Part shown: in pieces, positions 60,401-64,000 of the stretch
How the letters are laid out: every line of letters starts with the position of its first letter
How positions within the stretch are numbered: the first letter of the stretch is position 1
Assembly: GCA_035222895.1 (NCBI GenBank)
Contig: JAVYIG010005289.1
Location: 62,001 to 126,000 of the forward strand
Direction: 5' to 3'
Source of the DNA: Strongylocentrotus droebachiensis
Taxonomy: Eukaryota; Echinodermata; Echinoidea; Camarodonta; Strongylocentrotidae
DNA length: 64,000 bases
Position numbers and translations under genes: made by a program
Notes under the pieces: generated by a model
Told to the model about the DNA's origin: nothing
Seen by the model: the letters and a program-made list of their open reading frames with translations, nothing else
Database searches by the model: none

Positions 60401-60530
60401 TAACAAATTGTTCGAAATTCTATTGACTCTTACCATCCCGAGTAGGCAAAGAGACCAGAATAGACAGCCAGGGGAAAAGTGGAGAACAGAGCTGGAGAAG
60501 CGAACGTGTTCGACAGATTCCCAGTGTTGC
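53803..60530 (-). CDS. SLC7 LAT-type amino-acid transporter light chain, copy C (exons 3-10, 5' end outside window)
   Basis: Minus-strand exons are 60530-60434, 59753-59709, 59347-59224, 58371-58268, 57832-57736, 57007-56858, 54566-54389 and 53867-53803 (stop TAA 53805-53803). Together they make 860 nt, open throughout, with the same intron phases as copies A and B. Exon 3 is 6 nt shorter than in A and B. Motifs are [10 protein letters not shown] (TM6), [35 protein letters not shown], the TM10-11 region ending [28 protein letters not shown] and a C-terminal VVPQEDIEL that ends 24 residues earlier than copy B. The donor after exon 5 (GTACGA) is weak. Exons 1-2, with TM1 and the disulfide Cys, should lie right of 64000. 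It is convergent with copy B. A possible poly(A) signal AATAAA is at 53578-53573. The reading frame is intact here, so it is likely functional. Subfamily is uncertain (LAT1/2-like by eye). Confidence 0.88.
55205..55600 (+). repeat. degenerate minisatellite, pyrimidine-rich
   Basis: About 12-15 diverged units of roughly 25-30 bp containing AATAAGTGCCCCTTTTC or similar. It sits directly upstream of the 265-bp array. Confidence 0.6.
55640..56440 (+). repeat. three tandem copies of a 265-bp unit
   Basis: Units start with AAAGGCAATGGCCGGG at 55640, 55905 and 56172 and are nearly identical. The array ends near 56437. It lies in the intron between exons 8 and 9 of copy C. No coding signal. Confidence 0.9.
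57115..57460 (+). repeat. AGT trinucleotide block
   Basis: About 340 bp of mostly AGT units with few breaks, in the intron between exons 7 and 8 of copy C. The long poly-Ser or poly-Leu frames over it are not genes. Confidence 0.95.
57555..57700 (+). repeat. TCC trinucleotide block
   Basis: A pure pyrimidine tract of TCC units about 70 bp long, followed by degenerate TCC, CTT and ATC units. It lies 100 bp from the AGT block. Confidence 0.95.
58399..58866. mobile_element. MITE, family shared with 39150-39660
   Basis: Ends GTAATACAAAGTTTTGG and CCAAAACTTTGTATTAG are inverted repeats. It lies between exons 5 and 6 of copy C. Confidence 0.6.
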
Positions 60531-61624
60531 CTTGCGCGTGAAGAAAAAGAAAAGAAGTTTTCAAAAAAAAATGAAAAATTTATTAACAATTCTACCTTTT
60601 GACAGAAAATAATTATTTGTATTGTTTTTTTTTTTAATTAAATTTAAAAAGAAATTACGGAAAACACAATAGAGTATGTGTGTGTGTGCGTTTGTGTGTA
60701 GTTATTGAACATGAATTCCTTCTTGATTGATGATGTTTGTTTTTAACCTAGTTTAAAGGTGACCCAATTTACAAGCTGTGCTTCATGGCTAACCTTGTCT
60801 CCTCGAACTCTGTAGAATCAGTTAAATACATTGTATAATTGTTAGTCTATGAGAGACAAAAAAACGATACCTTGAATCTTGAAGAAGAAATATGTCGCGA
60901 TTTCATGTAAAACAACTTTAACTTCTATATATCAATTTGAAATACTATCACTCCTGACAAGATTTGCACTAAATTTAAGCAAAACGTAAGATACCCATAA
61001 CCTGGCTAGAAAATGTAGTTATTGCTTACTTATTAATTAATTTTACACCTGGCTCATTAGGAGGACAAAAAGGTGCAGCCCCCGAACTTTGTGAATATAA
61101 ACTATATTTAAATTAACCTAATATTTTGTTTAAGTTTATTACGAGACCATTAATTACTGTAAATTGGGTTAAGATATATTTTGAATGACTTCTCTTATCT
61201 CCATGACATGTGTTTTGTTTTACCTTGAAAATAAATACCTCATCATACTTATTCCGGGGTCTGCTCGCTGTTTATAAGGACCGCTATTTATAAAAGACCC
61301 CTATTTATTTAGTCGCGCGTTATGGATAGCGGTCTTAATGAATAGTCGTCCTTATGAATAGCGGTCCTTATGGATAGCGAGATTGACCCCTTATTCCCAA
61401 GCCGTTCCAAGACTGAGCAGGGGCGGCGATTTCTTTTCATGGCCGGAGGGGGACGAAATGCTAGGGACCAGCGGCGTAATTAGCAAAAACGGGGGGCGCA
61501 GAAGGAAAAAAAATCGCATTACCACCAATTTTATATGTTACATGCATGCCCCGCAGAACGTTTTTCAAACATGGGGGGGGGGGCTAAATTATAAATGATC
61601 AGGTAGAGCGTAACGAGTGGAGAG

Positions 61625-61800
61625 TAAATTTGCGTGGGGTCCAGGGGCAAAGCCCCGTTGGGGTTCTAGGGGTGGAGCCCCCTAAAGCTCTGGGGTTTAA
61701 GGCATCAAATTACGTTCAGATGAGAATCCAGGGGCCCGCCTTAGGGTCCTTGGTGGGGTCCAGGAGGCGGAGCCCCCGGAAGTTCAGGGGTTTTGTGACA
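61625..61800 (+). repeat. GC-rich unit repeat related to 50690-51020
   Basis: Contains GGGGTCCAGG, GGAGCCCCC and TTACGTTCAGATGAG units, lying inside the 61418 hAT-like element. Confidence 0.55.
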
Positions 61801-62179
61801 ATGGCAGGTCACTATTCTGTCTTTCCCTTTCTATTCAACATACTTTTTTTTTTAATGTGAGGGGGCCGGGGGGGGCTCGAGCCCGACCGAGCCCCCCCCC
61901 CCCCCCCCCCCGAGCCCCGTCAATCAGCGGTACCTGACATGTAGGCTTCTTAATAAGCATACTTTTGCTTGACTGTAAATTTGAGGATTCGTCATTTTCT
62001 AATAAAAGCATAAAAAAGTATAATTTACAAAAAAAGTGAGAACAAATCCCGAAATATCATGTTATTTCAACAACATTGCCATAGTTATGCATGTATATTG
62101 ATATCGCTATGGGAGTTGAAATGGCAAATATCAGCCTGGTAAACGATCTTGAAGTGACTCTTAATCTTGTAAACATAAA

Positions 62180-62272
62180 GGTGCAAAAGACCGCTGCTAC
62201 AATATAGCAGCCACGTACGTATTGCAGACTTGCACCCTATAGGTGGCTGCTATTGTAGCAGCGATCTGCACC
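62180..62272. repeat. hairpin inside hAT-like element
   Basis: GGTGCAAAAGACCGCTGCTA...GCAGCCAC pairs with GTGGCTGC...GCAGCGATCTGCACC around a loop of about 28 nt. A few mismatches or bulges. Confidence 0.6.
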
Positions 62273-63111
62273 CCAAATGTGCCCCTATTTCTTAGTGTGT
62301 ATACTGTGTGTAAACTGTGCCTACGTGATATCAACGTAAGCGAGAAAATGTTTGCATTCTTATTAGTCTAAACGCTGCCTTCTGGGGCCCTCCAGAGTGT
62401 GTTGCAGTCTTTAGTCAGTAATTGCTATACATTTTTTGTGTGCACTTTTTCGAATTTTCTGGGAGGGACAATCCTGGGGGGCCCCTCTAAAAAAATTGAG
62501 GAGGGACGTGTCCCCCGTCCCCCGCCCCCGGATCGACGCCCCTGAGACTGAGTACAGTGCTTACTATTAATATTGTTCATGTATACTAACTAAATTGACC
62601 TCTAAAATGATGCAACACAATACTTGCTGAATCTGGTATTGCTGAAAATCACCAAAACAAGACAACGTAAGAACTTTAGCTAGAATACTTGAGACTATAA
62701 TTATACACAAACATGTTGCGTCAGGATTTGGTCGAAATTTGTAAGCAATTTCTAGTTCTCTTCGGAATGTGTATAAGATCTATAGCAGTAAATGGGAATT
62801 ACTAACTTTCCACGTGGGCATTATTGGAACTTATATCACAAATCACTTTTGTCTTTACCAAGATTTCAATCCTCCTTTTAACCCTCTCAGGACCGAATTT
62901 GATTTTAGGGCTAGTTTGGTCAGACATTGGTCTTCATATTGGCACAAAATTATGTTTTCTTTTATTGCTACATTATTAAAATCAAATATAATACATTTGA
63001 AAGCAATAGGCCTATACATGGGCGAGAATCTTGTCAAAAAGTTTTTTAAATGAACATTTTAATCGAAAAACAATGATTTTGAATCTCTCAACGTGTTGCC
63101 ATTTTGACGAA

Positions 63112-63360
63112 TTTAAAGGGGGTGTAGCATGGCAAATACCGGTTAACGCCATCTGCGAGTTCTTTTGGACAACTGCACGTAAGCGAATGAACTTGATTAT
63201 CGGTCAAAGCGCTAGCGTTCGCGAAACAGACCGAAGTTCTCCTCACGCTTCGGTTTTGCGTATGGTGCACGCACGTAAATACTGCGGTCGCGTCGTCGTA
63301 TTATACCCGATCGGCCCCGAGTCAGGCCACAGCCACAGTCATGCTACAACCCCTTTAAAG
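63112..63360. mobile_element. TTAA-flanked MITE
   Basis: Termini TTAAAGGGGGTGTAGCATG and CATGCTACAACCCCTTTAA are inverted repeats, with TTAA at both edges. The interior is relatively GC-rich and contains CG dinucleotides. No gene. Confidence 0.7.
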
Positions 63361-64000
63361 CCTATTTAGCTTTCTACAACTCCTGGCATTAAACGCAATA
63401 TAGACATGAATCAATAGATGCAATGTATCCATGAATTTTTGCCCCGGGGGTCTCAGTCATGTAGAAATAATGTAAGCATGCGTGACCACAGGTTTTCCAG
63501 ACACCCCCTAAAACGAGGATTTCTTCTGAAGCCAAAATTCACCCTAAATAAGGATTTCGCGTGTTTTTTTTTACCGAATTCACTCTCTAAACGGGTATTT
63601 CAAAAACGCATACTCCTAAACAAGTATTATATTATTGTAAACCCTTGAACTTTTTGAAGTGCGATACGGATTACCATTTAAGTGGTTGACAATGTATATA
63701 AAATCAAATTGTGCTTCTGATGTAAAATTCACAATGTAAACATTTATTTCAGTAGAGAAGCAATAATATCAACCTGTACACACTTCACACATCATAAATC
63801 CTTTCTTTGAAGTCCTTTGGCGGGCGGGCGCAGGCGGCGGCCGGTAGCCTCACCAAAGTCTATTATTACCCCTTTTTTTCTTCTTCCACGGTCTGGCTCT
63901 GAGGGCAAGTACCCCTTAATGAGTATACCGGTGCGTACAGCAGAATTTTGAACCATTTTGAAAAAGGTACCCTTTTTCTTGAAAGTGGCCAAAAATTCAT

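Larger units (their letters stand above)
61418..62544. mobile_element. hAT-like composite element
   Basis: Starts CAGGGGCGGCGATTTC and ends GGATCGACGCCCCTG, with perfect TSD AGACTGAG at 61410-61417 and 62545-62552. It holds a further CAGCGGCGTAATTAGC start (about 61469), a GC-rich unit repeat (about 61625-61800), C runs and a hairpin (62180-62272). It lies 5' of copy C exon 3, in a likely intron. Confidence 0.8.
60531..64000. other. probable intron 2 of copy C, no exon found
   Basis: After the exon 3 acceptor (60531-60532) no SLC7 exon 2 or 1 sequence was found up to the window end. The stretch contains the 61418-62544 element, the 63112-63360 MITE and AT-rich filler. Confidence 0.5.

Overview
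This is eukaryotic genomic DNA with spliced genes, AT-rich introns, many short inverted-repeat transposons, non-LTR retrotransposon fragments, tRNA-derived SINEs and simple-sequence blocks. The repeat style fits a marine deuterostome, most likely an echinoderm such as a sea urchin: SINE tails of the type AAGCGCTATATAAG plus ATT repeats, hAT-like elements starting CAGGGGCG and carrying long G or C runs, and APE-type retrotransposons. The species assignment is inference. There are no bacterial-style operons, rRNA genes or CRISPR arrays.

The main genes are three copies of one SLC7-family (LAT-type) amino-acid transporter light chain. Copy A (minus strand) has exons 1-5 at 16884-6490, and the rest lies beyond the left edge. 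Copy B (plus strand) has all ten exons at 23187-50381, but exon 8 is one base short, giving a frameshift and a premature stop. Copy C (minus strand) has exons 3-10 at 60530-53803, and exons 1-2 lie beyond the right edge. Intron positions and phases are identical in all three, except that exon 3 of copy C is 6 nt shorter and its last exon is shorter. A and B are head-to-head; B and C are tail-to-tail.

A and B lie on the arms of a large imperfect inverted duplication. The left arm is about 1-21165 and the right arm about 22300-41897, with a spacer of about 1.1 kb. The left edge may continue outside the window. Coding parts of the arms agree at roughly 95% of residues by eye. Each arm carries its own later insertions, several with the empty site visible on the other arm. 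Left-only insertions: a 5.17-kb unit (670-5836), two hAT-like elements (6802-6961, 7390-7752), a TTAA foldback (15097-15663) and an APE/RT retrotransposon (17395-20695). Right-only insertions: an RT retrotransposon (about 32745-34900), a motif-studded foldback (35508-36207), hAT-like elements (36247-36592, 40019-40937) and others. These make the duplication look biological and fairly old, but assembly of two haplotypes in inverted order cannot be excluded from sequence alone.

The most unusual piece is the 5.17-kb left-arm insertion. It has an 8-bp direct repeat at its edges, imperfect inverted repeats just inside both ends, and strong splice sites defining a small unrecognised gene (74 aa) on the plus strand plus a membrane-protein-like exon on the minus strand. 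Other notable structures are a four-fold tandem copy of a splice donor at exon 6 of copy B, a 700-bp foldback with about ten copies of a 20-bp motif, and a head-to-head inverted 18-bp minisatellite at 52870-53500. The right-hand 14 kb (50.4-64 kb) is mostly repeats around copy C.
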